A DNA stretch of 44,235 nucleotides, taken from positions 1 to 44,235 of the IMG/VR virus record IMGVR_UViG_3300030107_002542. The stretch is one strand, 5' to 3'. Position numbers and translations under genes: made by a program. This DNA is from a virus. Shown piece by piece: positions 30,024 to 40,942 of this stretch (the stretch's first letter is position 1; each line of letters opens with the position of its first letter). The notes beneath the pieces are model-generated. The model was given only the letters and a program-made list of their open reading frames with translations. It was not told the origin of the DNA and did not search any database.

Positions 30024-30556
30024 GCGCAGCAGCAGCAAAAGGTGGTGCAGGAGCTTTTCGGGCAATTTTAGGTCAGCATGCTAGAAACGTAGCGAATAAA
30101 GAATACAATGTTTGGAAGCAACGAAAAGACTTAGCAACTAAAAAGAGACTTAGAATCCAATATGCTGGTGCAAGGCAGAGTTACGCTGATATTGACCGAA
30201 TGAGGGTTAGTGATGAAGATATTACAGCCGAACAGAAAGTAGAAAATAATTTAGAAATGTTAAGAAGAACTGCAAGTGTAAAAGCTTCAGGAGCACCAGA
30301 AGGACAGAGTACTGAATTCGCAGCGGATAGGGCAGTGGGTGAAGTATTAATGGCAGAAAATAAATTTATTAAAGAAATGGAAGACAAAGAAACTCAGTAT
30401 GGGATTCAGGAACGAGAAATAAAATTTGGAATGGATATGGCGTTTCTTGATGCACAAGCTTCTATTGCCAGTACTAGTTATCGAAGAGGTGATGGAGGAG
30501 CACAGTTATTTATGGATCTCGCTGGTGCAGGAGCAGATGCATATGCAATGTCATAA
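30020..30556 (+). CDS. Internal virion protein B (gp14-like)
   Basis: 178 aa (T7 gp14 is 196). The small Ala/Gly-rich start (MSAAAAKGGAGAFRAILGQH) is followed by a long helical body (KRLRIQYAGARQSYADIDRM, VENNLEMLRRTASVKASGAP) and an Ala/Gly-rich end. In T7 this protein is ejected first and makes a pore in the outer membrane. The call rests on order, size and composition. Confidence 0.75.
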   Translation: MSAAAAKGGAGAFRAILGQHARNVANKEYNVWKQRKDLATKKRLRIQYAGARQSYADIDRMRVSDEDITAEQKVENNLEMLRRTASVKASGAPEGQSTEFAADRAVGEVLMAENKFIKEMEDKETQYGIQEREIKFGMDMAFLDAQASIASTSYRRGDGGAQLFMDLAGAGADAYAMS

Positions 30557-30568
30557 GAAAGGTATTTA

Positions 30569-33500
30569 ATGGCTCGACAAGGACTTAATATCTCAGGTGC
30601 AGCTCAGAGAAGAAGTGTTCCCCAATTACACCAAGGTGGTCCTGACCATTCCAGAAGTCAACAGTTACAAAGTTTTGCAGACAATGTATCTACCTTAACG
30701 GATAAAGGTATACGAGCCTACCAGATGCAAAAGGCTAAACAGGAAAAAGAAGATAAACTTGCAGAAGAACTTGAAATTAAAAGGGCAGATGAGGAGAGAT
30801 CAAGATTAAGAATTGAAGCCAATAGAAGACTATTAGAATCTGGTGGACAAGATTATAAGACTGCACATGGAATATCAGAATTAGATAGTGGAGCACCTCC
30901 TGACCCTGACCTTACAAAGTTTAATGTTAAGGGTAATCCTGACATTATGAATCCAGTATACAGAGAGGAGTACGAGAAAGCATTTACTGGACGGAAAGTT
31001 GAGAAGTTTCAAAAGAAACTAGATGCTGGTGCAGATAAGCGTGTCTCAGAAATGCGGAAGGTTTGGGAAAAAGGGTACTATGATGAAAAATCTGGATGGC
31101 AAGGGACACCGTTTGATAAGTGGGCTGCAACAGCATTAACTGAGCAAAAGAATAAAAATTATGCAGACTCTCTTGGACACCTTCCTCATATAGGCGAATT
31201 TGCAGACAAGATAAATTACAATTCGTATGAGTTAGCAATTGCTAAAGAAACTCAAGCGCATCGTGCAGAAGTAAAAGGAAAGCTTTTAACTGATGGAGTT
31301 CAAAGTTGGTATGAAGATAGGAAACTTCCTACTACAAAAACAAAGTCAGGAAAAACAATTTCTGCGGCTACAGATTTACTTAGGCAAGTAGACCAATTAA
31401 GAGGTAAGCAACTTACAGAACATGGTGAAGAACGAGGAATATTTACTAAGAAAGAAGTACACGGTGCTTTCATAAAAGAATTTTCAGATAAGATATTCTT
31501 AGCAAAATCCTCAGATGATCCTATTTTTGATTCTATTGAAGCAGTTTTTAATAGTCCAGATGCACATAAAATTCTTGATCTAGATCCGAATGATCCGAAT
31601 GGAACTGGAAAACAGTATGCAAATCTTAGGGATGCTGCAAATAAAAGAATAATAGAATTAGAAAGAGAAGAAAAAAGTAAGTCTGATACTGAAACTCAAA
31701 ATATTAAGGATAAGCATACTGAAACAGTTAAGAGTATGCACGCTCAAGCACAAATTCTAAGAACACAGGGTACTTTGGATTTAGATGACTTAGAAGCATT
31801 AAAAACACTTTATAAAGATAGAGAATCATGGCAGAAAGGTGATCTGGGTTTAATTGATGATATTGGAGATGTAATTATTCAACTTGAAGGAATGGACCCA
31901 ACAAAAGCAACACGGCAACAACTTACAGAAGATGAACAAAATAAAGTAAATGTATTTGTAGAAGAAATTTCAAACATAGATGATCCCATAGAGTTACAGG
32001 ATAAGAAACGAGAAATTCTTGGAATGTTTGGTGGTATGAATGGAAGAGAGTTTAATGCAAAAATAAAAGCATTGGAAGGTTATGAAAAAACTCTAACTAA
32101 AAAACTTGAACTTAAAAAAGCTCAAGATGTAATAGAAAAAAATATAAGCACACAGGAGACTGCAAAACTACAAACTTCTGCCAGAGTATCTACCAAAGAA
32201 AAATCATCTACAGAATTAAGAGATGGTTTTGATGATTATCAAAAAAAGATTCTTGCAAGAGAAGATCTTGAAGCTGTAGACAAAGAAAGACTTCTTGGTG
32301 AAAGAGAAGCACTTATTTTAACGAAAGAAGATACAGAAGAAAAAGATCAACAGGATAAAGATAATCTACACGATTCTGCCCAACAAGATAAGTTTTTTGA
32401 GGCAGATCAGGCATTTGATCCAGAGACAGGAAACGTACAAAACTTACAGAAAATAGTTGGAAAAATTAAGAATCCTTCTCTTAGGAAGGAACTAGGAAGA
32501 ATTGTTACTGAACGTGCCAATGGAGTATTAAGTGCAGATAAAGCCAGAGAAAAATTAAATAAGATAAAAATAGATCGAAAAGCTGCCAACAAAAGAATGT
32601 CGGGTTTGACAAAAGAATTGGGTGTTATAAAAGAAATGGACAGTACAAAGGGTCAAACAGCATTACTAGACCTTGAGAGAAAATACAAAGAAGATGAGGA
32701 TTTTCAAACTATCATGGGTAATGATCCTGCCAACAGGAGTTACTTAGATGAGATTGCCAAGATACACAATATACTTGAAGCTAAGAAATCTCCAGAACAA
32801 AAAGAAGCAGAGTTAGAAGAGAGAACAAAGTTTGTAGAAGAATCTAAACTTGAACATGCAAAACTTGAAGAGAATGCAATTAAAGCAGTTAGACTTCTAA
32901 AAACAGATTACACACCTGAGAATGTAAAAGCTGCCGAAGATGCAATCTCAATGAAATACGATAAGTTTCAGTTAGAAGGTGCAGATTCTGTAAATACTTT
33001 TGTTTTTGATGAGGGAAGAAGAGATGCTTTACGAGGAGAAATTGATGATTTAAAAGTCAAGAATTCAGATAAGGTTCCTGATTCCAAAGATTTAGATCCA
33101 AAGAAATATGTAAAATATGAAACGGAAATAGAAAAAATAGCAACCTTAGATACTGATAAAAAAATAAAAGATGAGATTGCTCGAATAAAGATTAAACTTC
33201 GAGAAGATTATCAAGCGTATGGTCTTCCTACACAAGCGTATGACGATCTTACAGGAATGCTAAAAGCTATAGACCCAAAAGATCCAACTACAGTTGATCC
33301 AAGGATTGATGGCTTAAAGACTATTTCTTCGTACTTTAAAGGACGTTGGGGTAAATTTGATGATCCTAGTGAGTTCTTAGACAAAGGAGGAAGAGAAGGA
33401 AACCAATTATACGATCAAGCAAGAAGTACATTTGAAGGATGGTATACCGCAGAAACAGCAAAACCTGAATGGACAGCAAAAACAAAAAGCCAAAAACAAG

Positions 33501-33790
33501 AAGCTGTTCAAGAGTATGTAGACAGAATATTTAATGAAGAAGCTGAAAAACGTGTAATGGGTCCAAAATGGAATTCTAGTTTTAAAACCTATGATAATAA
33601 TTGGGATGCATTCTGGGACAGTAAGAATACGGATACAAATTTACCACCAATTGCTACAGAAAAAGGTAAGGAAGGAGACACCACTAATATTGTTAATGCA
33701 GGACCAAACCAAAGTTACAACTCTATATATGAATTTTTTGGATTTGAAGTTGCTAAACACACCAAACAGTACATTCCAGAAGGTAGTTAA
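30569..33790 (+). CDS. Internal virion protein C (gp15-like)
   Basis: 1073 aa (T7 gp15 is 747, so longer). Starts MARQGLNISGAAQRRSVPQL with a basic, Gln-rich head, then highly charged helical coiled-coil segments over almost its whole length (for example KEKEDKLAEELEIKRADEER-type stretches). Ends with a Trp-rich part (WDAFWDSKN) and YEFFGFEVAKHTKQYI. In T7, gp15 and gp16 form the periplasmic ejection tube. The assignment is by order and size; similarity at family level was not tested. Confidence 0.75.
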   Translation: MARQGLNISGAAQRRSVPQLHQGGPDHSRSQQLQSFADNVSTLTDKGIRAYQMQKAKQEKEDKLAEELEIKRADEERSRLRIEANRRLLESGGQDYKTAHGISELDSGAPPDPDLTKFNVKGNPDIMNPVYREEYEKAFTGRKVEKFQKKLDAGADKRVSEMRKVWEKGYYDEKSGWQGTPFDKWAATALTEQKNKNYADSLGHLPHIGEFADKINYNSYELAIAKETQAHRAEVKGKLLTDGVQSWYEDRKLPTTKTKSGKTISAATDLLRQVDQLRGKQLTEHGEERGIFTKKEVHGAFIKEFSDKIFLAKSSDDPIFDSIEAVFNSPDAHKILDLDPNDPNGTGKQYANLRDAANKRIIELEREEKSKSDTETQNIKDKHTETVKSMHAQAQILRTQGTLDLDDLEALKTLYKDRESWQKGDLGLIDDIGDVIIQLEGMDPTKATRQQLTEDEQNKVNVFVEEISNIDDPIELQDKKREILGMFGGMNGREFNAKIKALEGYEKTLTKKLELKKAQDVIEKNISTQETAKLQTSARVSTKEKSSTELRDGFDDYQKKILAREDLEAVDKERLLGEREALILTKEDTEEKDQQDKDNLHDSAQQDKFFEADQAFDPETGNVQNLQKIVGKIKNPSLRKELGRIVTERANGVLSADKAREKLNKIKIDRKAANKRMSGLTKELGVIKEMDSTKGQTALLDLERKYKEDEDFQTIMGNDPANRSYLDEIAKIHNILEAKKSPEQKEAELEERTKFVEESKLEHAKLEENAIKAVRLLKTDYTPENVKAAEDAISMKYDKFQLEGADSVNTFVFDEGRRDALRGEIDDLKVKNSDKVPDSKDLDPKKYVKYETEIEKIATLDTDKKIKDEIARIKIKLREDYQAYGLPTQAYDDLTGMLKAIDPKDPTTVDPRIDGLKTISSYFKGRWGKFDDPSEFLDKGGREGNQLYDQARSTFEGWYTAETAKPEWTAKTKSQKQEAVQEYVDRIFNEEAEKRVMGPKWNSSFKTYDNNWDAFWDSKNTDTNLPPIATEKGKEGDTTNIVNAGPNQSYNSIYEFFGFEVAKHTKQYIPEGS

Positions 33791-33799
33791 GTAAAACAT

Positions 33800-36700
33800 A
33801 TGGAACCAACAGAAAATATTCCCAAAACTGATCCGATGAGAGGTAAATCTTCTTTTGGATGGTTGGACAGAGCATTAGATCCTACTTCTAAAACTACAGA
33901 AGAGAATGAGTCTGTTAAGACTATGACTTTTGGGCCTGAACAAGATGGTAAATTCATACTAGCTCCGTCAATAAGACAAGAGACTACTCCAGAAGGAGAA
34001 AAGCACCTAGTTAAATTGGAAGATCAAGATGTCTATGACCGTGCCTTTGTGGAAGATGATTACTTACTTTTTGATACCCAAGAAGAAGCTGATCAATACA
34101 GTAAACAATTGAGTGACACTATTGATCAACTTAGAAGAGATCATAGTTACAAACAACAACTTTCACAACAGGAAAGAGATAAACAGGAAATATCTCTTAC
34201 TTCTGCATTATTACCTGATGAAGTTAGTGTCAATTATAATGGGTTGGCAACAGTGATGACAAATTTAGCAAGTCATCCTACTGCCAGTTATAAATCAATA
34301 GAAAATTTTTTAAATGCAAGAGATTCCAAAACTATAGGTTTTGATCCTGAAACTGGTCAATTTGCTGGTATGGATCTGACACGAGAGTTTCCATTATTAA
34401 AGATGTCAGGAGACGGTAGTAAACCAGTATTGTCAAAAGATAACTCGACACTATTGAAACAAATTGAACAACGGTTTCCAGTTTCTAATTCAACTCCAGG
34501 TGCAGAGTTACTGAAGGAATATCTAAGAGAAGAGATTAATGAGAAAAAACGTCCTCTTCTTCTTCCACAGGAAAGTCCTCTAGTCAGTAATTTTAAGGTT
34601 GCCGAAAGTATTAAAACCTTTGTTAAAGGATCTGCAGAAGAATCTGCAAAGGTAGTTTTAGATCTTCCTGCTATTGGAGGAAACATTGGTTATTCTGCAG
34701 GAGAAGCTATTGCAGATGCTGTTGGATTGATTGCATACACTCCTATACATCAAGTACTTACTATTGGTAATAAGATGAAGGGGATGGGACAAGAAGAAGC
34801 TGTTGCATTAGCAGATGAAGAAGCAACAGAACTAGTCCAAAAGCTATTTGATTACGGAGTATTTGCAGGAGAGAAACCTCAACCAAATTCTATGACAGGA
34901 CAATTCGCCGCACCAATGGGTGAATTTGGATTGTCTATAATGCTAGGTGGACCAATGGTAAAATGGGGTACAAAATTCATAAGTAAGTGGAAACCCATAC
35001 TTATGCATAAGGGCAACAAACCACTTACTACAGGACAAGCACTTCAACAGGCTAATAAAAAAGTAAAAGATCTTCTAGCTCCAGTAGCAGGAGGAACATT
35101 ACTCCAATCTCCTGAACATAGACTAATTCCTTTTCTGGAAGAATTAGGAGCATCAGGAGAGTGGATTGAATTTATGAAAGATTCTCCAGATGATTCTACC
35201 TTTGCAAAAAGGTATAAAGCATTTATAGATACATCCTTTGAAGCCACAGGATTAAATGCTTTTATGCCTACTCTTCTTTTGATGGGAAGAGTTGCGTATA
35301 ACTGGAGTAAACCACTAACAGATGAAGCAGTAAGTAAAGCAGGAGATATGCTTAAAACTGGATCATCATGGTGGGATAAAATTAAATATTTGGTTCCAAA
35401 AGAAGCTTCTGAAAGGGTTCCACATGCAGCTAGAAAAGCTAAACAAGAAGGAAAACTTGCAGAAATAGAAATAATTAAAGAGAGAGCAAGAACAGAAGTA
35501 CAGCAATTACTTAAAGCAGATCAAGATGGAAGTCTGCGTGGAATTATGCGTTCCAAGGGATATGATTGGGATGAGACTACTAAATCCATTGTTCCAATTA
35601 AAGCTGTTGTTCCAAAACAACCTTTAAAGGGAGGAACAACTATTGATATTCCTGGAGGGACAAGAGAACCACTTACACTTAAAGATCTCGATATAGAAGC
35701 AAAAAATAGAAAGATATCCGTCAAAGCTTTAAAAAAAGAAATTGCAGAAAAAGCGGTAAAAGATCCTGCAAACTTTGAGGGTACTACTCATGAGATATTT
35801 AATGTTGATAGGATAACCAGTGATGCAGATCGAAAAAAATATTTTGCTCAAGCTACAGATATATTTGGTTCCCTTTACAAACAAGGAACTAAAAAATGGG
35901 ATGAGACTTTTGAAGAAGCAGAAGTAGCAGAAAGACAAATAACAGCATGGATAGGTGAAGATAATATTGGCTCGTGGTTAAAGAAATTCGCTGATACATC
36001 AACGTCCTTTCCTGCCATAATGCACGCATCAAGACAGTATCTTGCATCAGAATTTAATCATTTTATAAAAGCTTCAGACAAAATAAATGCAATAAGGAAC
36101 GAAGGAAAAAGAGATATTACTAATAAAGAATATGCAGAATACTTTCTAGATTTGTTCAAGTACATGGGAGCAATGGAAGCTGATGTCAAGATTGCAGGAA
36201 ATATTGGTAGAACGCTTCAAGTCAGAAATAACATCTTAGGATCTTCGGAAGCTGTATTAGAAAAAATAATACAAGGTGCTTCAGCTTCTGGTAAATCTGG
36301 AAAAGAACATCTTATTGAAATTGCAGAAAATGCTGGTGAGATAACTGATCCTCTTCAGGCAGCTAATTTACTGAAGAGAAAAGGACCATTATACAATATT
36401 TTTGAAACTATCAAGTCAGGTGCAGTTAATGGAATGATAAGTAATATCATGACTCAATCCGCTGCAAATCTTGGGATCATGTCGTATGCCATCAATGAAA
36501 GATTTGAAAGTCTTTTTATGGCAACAATGAATACTATCTCAGGAGAATTCCGAAAAAGAACTGGTAAGACATGGTTAGGTAAAGGAGAGGGGATGACTTT
36601 TGGTGCAGTAAACGCATCAAACTTTGGATTATCTCAAGCTCTTTTGGAAACATTTGCAGGAGCACATTTTGGTAAGAGATCACCTTTAGGTTCTGCATAT

Positions 36701-38839
36701 CGAGCAGCAAAGAATCTGCAAGTAGATTCCGTAACCAAACATGAACTATCAGATCAGTTAAGAACAACTGGACAATCCATAAACTTACCTTGGGTAGGAG
36801 ATGTTGCACTTTCCAGAGGTTTAACTGCAGAAGTATTTGGAGAGTATTTGGACACTGCATTTATGAGAGGAGATATAGGATCAGTCATGAAGTTGATGGT
36901 CAATAGTGCAGGATTGATCCAAACTGCCGCAGGAAGAGCTATTGTAGCAACTGATGGTTTCTGGAGAAACATTATTGAACGAATGGAGTTACATAAACTC
37001 TCCTATATCGAAGCAACAAATATCGAAAGAAAAATTGCAGAGCAAGCAGGAGAAGCTTTAGATCCTAAAAAGGTAGAGGAAACATATATGTACATGATCA
37101 GGAATCCTGATGAAGAAATTCTTAAAAGAGCAAGGAGTGGAGCACAGATAGGATTAATGCAGGAAACTCCTAATGGGGTTCTGAGAAATGTAGAAAAGTA
37201 TAAAAATGAAACCTCAGACTTCAGGGGAGCAAAGGATTGGATTGTAACAAACAAAGACAGTCTTGCTAAAAATGTAACTCAAAGTGCGCTTAATATAGGA
37301 GAAAATGTAGTCAAAGGTGCAGTAAATATTACAGATAATACTGCAAGAACTTTTGTTGCATCCAAGTTTTCCTTCATGCGTACAATGACCAACATTTACA
37401 AACAGTACTTGTGGGAAAGAGGAATTCCTAAGTTTCTCAGGCAGCTTCACCCAGAGAATGCTAAGAGGTTCATGAGTGATGAACTGTACCGTCAGGAAAC
37501 TCTTGCAAAGATAGGATCAGGAGCAATGATTACTTCAATGGGTTACACCATAGGCAGTAAATTGGATGATCAAGGAATGGGAGGATGGTTCATAGACAAT
37601 GTACTTTCTATTCCAGAAAAAGTTATAGAGGGAGTAACTGGAGTTGAATTAACTATGGAGGGGATTGATGCTGCAGATCCTAAGACCAGACACGTTAAAC
37701 AAGTAGAAGGAACAAGAAGTCCAGAGATCATGTATAGGGATGAAAATGGAGAAGAGTACACTATGCCTTTAGACCGTTTAGATCCTTTAAAAGCTTCTAT
37801 GGCTTTAGGAGCAATCTTTGGATCATATCATGACCAATGGGAAGATGCTCTGGCATTAATGGATGATGAACAGTTACAACAGGAATCCCTAGATCGAAGA
37901 GAAGAGTTAAAAGAAAAGTTTCTATATGCACTTGGTGATTGGATTATGGATGTCCCAATGATGCAAGGAATTCAAGAATCTGCAGGGAACTTTGTTCCTG
38001 GAATCTCTCCGTATGGTCCAGATCCTCAAAGAGAAATTACAAAGTTCTTAAACAATTTCGTAAACCCTTGGGTTGCAAATTACTCAAGTCTCCGTAGAGC
38101 AGGACATAAAATTCTTCAGCCTTATAGAACAATGTCCTCAAAAGGAGAGAAGGAAATGTATGAAAAGTCAATACCAGATCCACAATACATTGATGCAAGG
38201 GGAGGACTCAGAGATGACAAAAGACCAGAAATGGTTAAGAAACGGACTTTTCTTCAGAAGATTATTGATGAATTTATAGAAGCAACAGAGAAGGTTGCTC
38301 TAATGGACAGGACTGATATTAGAAATCCAAAAGTAGGACAGGCACTATATGGGTTAGTTGGTCCTGAAGGAAATTTAGTTAAGTACCTTCCTGATACCAA
38401 AGTAGATTCAATTGCATTAGGACTTAAAACACTAGGAATTCCTGTATTTGGAAGAAAACAAGTTAGTACAAATACTTCAGATTTAATTTTAGGATTAGAA
38501 GTTAATTATGAAGATCCTAGAAAATGGAATGCAGGGCCTGGAGTTGTTCTTACACCAGAGCAAAGATATTCATGGGCTGTAGAAGCAGGAAGACTAAATA
38601 AAGAACTATTTAATGATAGTTATTTTAGTAGTCAGGTGGCTGCAATAAACAGTGGGGTTATGGATCTTCCGGAAAATAGGAGAACTAAATACAGATTACG
38701 AGATCTTGTAAAATCACAACTTATTCGTAATAAGCAACGAGCTTTGAAGTTTTTAACGAATCCTATTAAATACCCAAGAAATAAACAATTATCAGATCAA
38801 TTACGACATGCGCTTAAACAACAATCCCTTCAGAATTAA
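33800..38839 (+). CDS. Internal virion protein D (gp16-like), no lytic domain seen
   Basis: 1679 aa, the largest gene (T7 gp16 is 1318). It carries helical, partly hydrophobic segments (ESAKVVLDLPAIGGNIGYSA, NAFMPTLLLMGRVAYNW) and basic/acidic helical regions. Its C-terminal part has YLWERGIPKFLRQLHPENA and ITSMGYTIGSKLDDQGMGG. Position after gp15 and before the fibre indicates the large ejected core protein that crosses the cell envelope. T7 gp16 begins with a soluble lytic transglycosylase domain. I find no such catalytic ESR/GLMQ pattern here; the N-terminus is charged (MRGKSSFGWLDRALD). Confidence 0.8.
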   Translation: MEPTENIPKTDPMRGKSSFGWLDRALDPTSKTTEENESVKTMTFGPEQDGKFILAPSIRQETTPEGEKHLVKLEDQDVYDRAFVEDDYLLFDTQEEADQYSKQLSDTIDQLRRDHSYKQQLSQQERDKQEISLTSALLPDEVSVNYNGLATVMTNLASHPTASYKSIENFLNARDSKTIGFDPETGQFAGMDLTREFPLLKMSGDGSKPVLSKDNSTLLKQIEQRFPVSNSTPGAELLKEYLREEINEKKRPLLLPQESPLVSNFKVAESIKTFVKGSAEESAKVVLDLPAIGGNIGYSAGEAIADAVGLIAYTPIHQVLTIGNKMKGMGQEEAVALADEEATELVQKLFDYGVFAGEKPQPNSMTGQFAAPMGEFGLSIMLGGPMVKWGTKFISKWKPILMHKGNKPLTTGQALQQANKKVKDLLAPVAGGTLLQSPEHRLIPFLEELGASGEWIEFMKDSPDDSTFAKRYKAFIDTSFEATGLNAFMPTLLLMGRVAYNWSKPLTDEAVSKAGDMLKTGSSWWDKIKYLVPKEASERVPHAARKAKQEGKLAEIEIIKERARTEVQQLLKADQDGSLRGIMRSKGYDWDETTKSIVPIKAVVPKQPLKGGTTIDIPGGTREPLTLKDLDIEAKNRKISVKALKKEIAEKAVKDPANFEGTTHEIFNVDRITSDADRKKYFAQATDIFGSLYKQGTKKWDETFEEAEVAERQITAWIGEDNIGSWLKKFADTSTSFPAIMHASRQYLASEFNHFIKASDKINAIRNEGKRDITNKEYAEYFLDLFKYMGAMEADVKIAGNIGRTLQVRNNILGSSEAVLEKIIQGASASGKSGKEHLIEIAENAGEITDPLQAANLLKRKGPLYNIFETIKSGAVNGMISNIMTQSAANLGIMSYAINERFESLFMATMNTISGEFRKRTGKTWLGKGEGMTFGAVNASNFGLSQALLETFAGAHFGKRSPLGSAYRAAKNLQVDSVTKHELSDQLRTTGQSINLPWVGDVALSRGLTAEVFGEYLDTAFMRGDIGSVMKLMVNSAGLIQTAAGRAIVATDGFWRNIIERMELHKLSYIEATNIERKIAEQAGEALDPKKVEETYMYMIRNPDEEILKRARSGAQIGLMQETPNGVLRNVEKYKNETSDFRGAKDWIVTNKDSLAKNVTQSALNIGENVVKGAVNITDNTARTFVASKFSFMRTMTNIYKQYLWERGIPKFLRQLHPENAKRFMSDELYRQETLAKIGSGAMITSMGYTIGSKLDDQGMGGWFIDNVLSIPEKVIEGVTGVELTMEGIDAADPKTRHVKQVEGTRSPEIMYRDENGEEYTMPLDRLDPLKASMALGAIFGSYHDQWEDALALMDDEQLQQESLDRREELKEKFLYALGDWIMDVPMMQGIQESAGNFVPGISPYGPDPQREITKFLNNFVNPWVANYSSLRRAGHKILQPYRTMSSKGEKEMYEKSIPDPQYIDARGGLRDDKRPEMVKKRTFLQKIIDEFIEATEKVALMDRTDIRNPKVGQALYGLVGPEGNLVKYLPDTKVDSIALGLKTLGIPVFGRKQVSTNTSDLILGLEVNYEDPRKWNAGPGVVLTPEQRYSWAVEAGRLNKELFNDSYFSSQVAAINSGVMDLPENRRTKYRLRDLVKSQLIRNKQRALKFLTNPIKYPRNKQLSDQLRHALKQQSLQN

Positions 38840-38853
38840 TTTAGAGTAATAAT

Positions 38854-40941
38854 ATGCCAGCACTAGTAAGACGAGGACCATTTAGTTATGATTCCTTGAG
38901 CCGATCAGGAACAAATAATTATACCTTAACAAATGCTAAGTTTGATGCAAACAATGGTGAAATCTTAGAAGTTCTTGTTGATGGTGTTAAATTAGAAGGA
39001 GATGGATCTGTAGCAAATGCAACGGATGCTGGAAACAAATCTCCTGCACATGGATTTTATGTAGATAGTCTTACTGCCCCTACTAAAATTTCATTAGTAA
39101 GTAATCCTGCTTCAGGAACAATAAAGATTTATCGGCTTTCAAATCGTTCCGCAGCACAAGTAGACTTTGCACCTGGATCTGTAATCAGAGAACAAGACTT
39201 AGATAACAGTACAAACCAGACTCTTCACGTTGCACAGGAAGCGATGGATATAGCTCTTAGTGGTGTTGTACTTGCTGCCGATGATAAATGGGATGCAAAC
39301 AGTAAGGTTATGAAAAGTGTTGCTGATGGTGTTGCAGATAACGATGCAGTAAATAAAGGACAACTATCTGCTACAGAAGTAACTACGAATGACTACAAAT
39401 TAGAAGCAAAGGATTGGGCACAAAAGAATGATGGTCAGGTAAAAGCATACTCTGGTGGATCAGTAACAGGAAGTAATTTAGACTTCTCTTCAAAGGCTTA
39501 TGCTTCAGTAACAGGCACTAATGCACCTACGGATGGATCAGCAAAGGAATGGGCAAAGACTACAGGAGAGGTAGTAGCAGATTCTGAATACTCTGCAAAA
39601 GAATATGCTGTTGGCACAACTGCAACTAGCTCAAAAACATACGCAACAAAGGTAGATGGTGCAGTAACAGGTACAGACTTTAGTTCAAAGGCATGGGCAG
39701 TTGGTGGAACTAATGTAACTACTACAGCTGATAGAGGAGCTGCTAAAGAGTGGGCAACTACACTTGGTGGTGCAGTAGATACATCAGAGTTTTCAGCAAA
39801 AGAATATGCAGTTGGTAGTACCGCAACTCTTGGAAGTGCAAAAGAATGGGCATTAGGAGGTGGAGGAAGTTTTACTGAAGGTACTGAAGTTGTCTCAGGT
39901 CTTTATTCATCTAGAAAATATGCAAGTAATGCTTCAGCTTCAGCAACCGCAGCATCAGCTTCAGAAATAGCCGCTAGAAACTCTGCAAACTCAGTTACAA
40001 ATATCCTTGACAACTTTGGTGATAAATATCTTGGAACAATGTCAAGTTCTGATAGTGCATCTTCAGGAACTATTACTGGTGCAACATGGTTAAAAGGTTC
40101 TTCACAGATTACTAATGTTACTGTAGCTTCAGGAACAGTAGAAGAAGGACAAGTATTAACTGATCCAGATGCAGGAGGTACTGCCGCTGTAGGATGGCCT
40201 ACTGCAAATACAGTTAGGATAATTGATTACAACGCAGGAACAAGTACCATAACCATAAACCAAGTATTTACAGCCGCAGATTCAGGAGAAAATCTTACTG
40301 CTACTGGATATGGAGTATATGGAGCATACGATGCTTCTAAAGAAGGGCCAGCAAAAGATAACGACAATGGAAATTTAATAGATGGAGCACTTTACTTTGA
40401 CACTACCAATAGTGTTAATAGTATGCGTGTGTATGACTTAGGAAATACCAAATGGGTTAAAGCTACTTCTTCAGGTACAGTTTCAATTAATGAATTTAAG
40501 TTTACTGCAACCGCAGGACAAACCACATTCTCAGGAAGTGCAGATAGTGGTGGAACACTAGCATACTCTACTTCTAACCTCATTGTGACTCTGAACGGAA
40601 TCGTAATGGAAAATGGTGCAGATTATACAGCTAGTAATGGTACAAGTATTGTTCTTGGTGTAGCTGCCCAATTAAACGATGAATTAAATGTAATAGCATT
40701 TAAGAGTTTTGAAACCTCTGATATGGTTTCTGCAAGTAGTGGAGGAACATTTAACGCAAACGTAAGTTTCGGAGATAATAATATAACTAACGTAGGTTCA
40801 ATAGCACTAGATTCAATAGTTGCTGATGGCACAGAAATTACAATTAGTTCCGATATGGAAACAGCAACCAATAAAAAGATAAAACAAAAAGGAGCATTTA
40901 TGCAATCAAGTACACATCAAAGTTTAGTATTAGGAGGTTAA
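38854..40941 (+). CDS. Tail fibre protein (gp17-like)
   Basis: 695 aa (T7 gp17 is 553). The N-terminal 140 residues match the T7 fibre anchor (PALVRRGPFSYDSLSRSGTN, EVLVDGVKLEG, SVIREQDLDNSTNQTLHVAQ). A repeated block at about 170-380 alternates AKEWA, SAKEYAVG and SSKAWAVGG units with Gly/Thr spacers, suited to a trimeric shaft. The tip region (about 410-690) has Ig-like or beta segments (VASGTVEEGQVLTDPDAGG, TITINQVFTAADSGENL). No tip chaperone is apparent. It recognises the host surface and binds the nozzle. Confidence 0.9.
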   Translation: MPALVRRGPFSYDSLSRSGTNNYTLTNAKFDANNGEILEVLVDGVKLEGDGSVANATDAGNKSPAHGFYVDSLTAPTKISLVSNPASGTIKIYRLSNRSAAQVDFAPGSVIREQDLDNSTNQTLHVAQEAMDIALSGVVLAADDKWDANSKVMKSVADGVADNDAVNKGQLSATEVTTNDYKLEAKDWAQKNDGQVKAYSGGSVTGSNLDFSSKAYASVTGTNAPTDGSAKEWAKTTGEVVADSEYSAKEYAVGTTATSSKTYATKVDGAVTGTDFSSKAWAVGGTNVTTTADRGAAKEWATTLGGAVDTSEFSAKEYAVGSTATLGSAKEWALGGGGSFTEGTEVVSGLYSSRKYASNASASATAASASEIAARNSANSVTNILDNFGDKYLGTMSSSDSASSGTITGATWLKGSSQITNVTVASGTVEEGQVLTDPDAGGTAAVGWPTANTVRIIDYNAGTSTITINQVFTAADSGENLTATGYGVYGAYDASKEGPAKDNDNGNLIDGALYFDTTNSVNSMRVYDLGNTKWVKATSSGTVSINEFKFTATAGQTTFSGSADSGGTLAYSTSNLIVTLNGIVMENGADYTASNGTSIVLGVAAQLNDELNVIAFKSFETSDMVSASSGGTFNANVSFGDNNITNVGSIALDSIVADGTEITISSDMETATNKKIKQKGAFMQSSTHQSLVLGG

Positions 40942-40942
40942 A

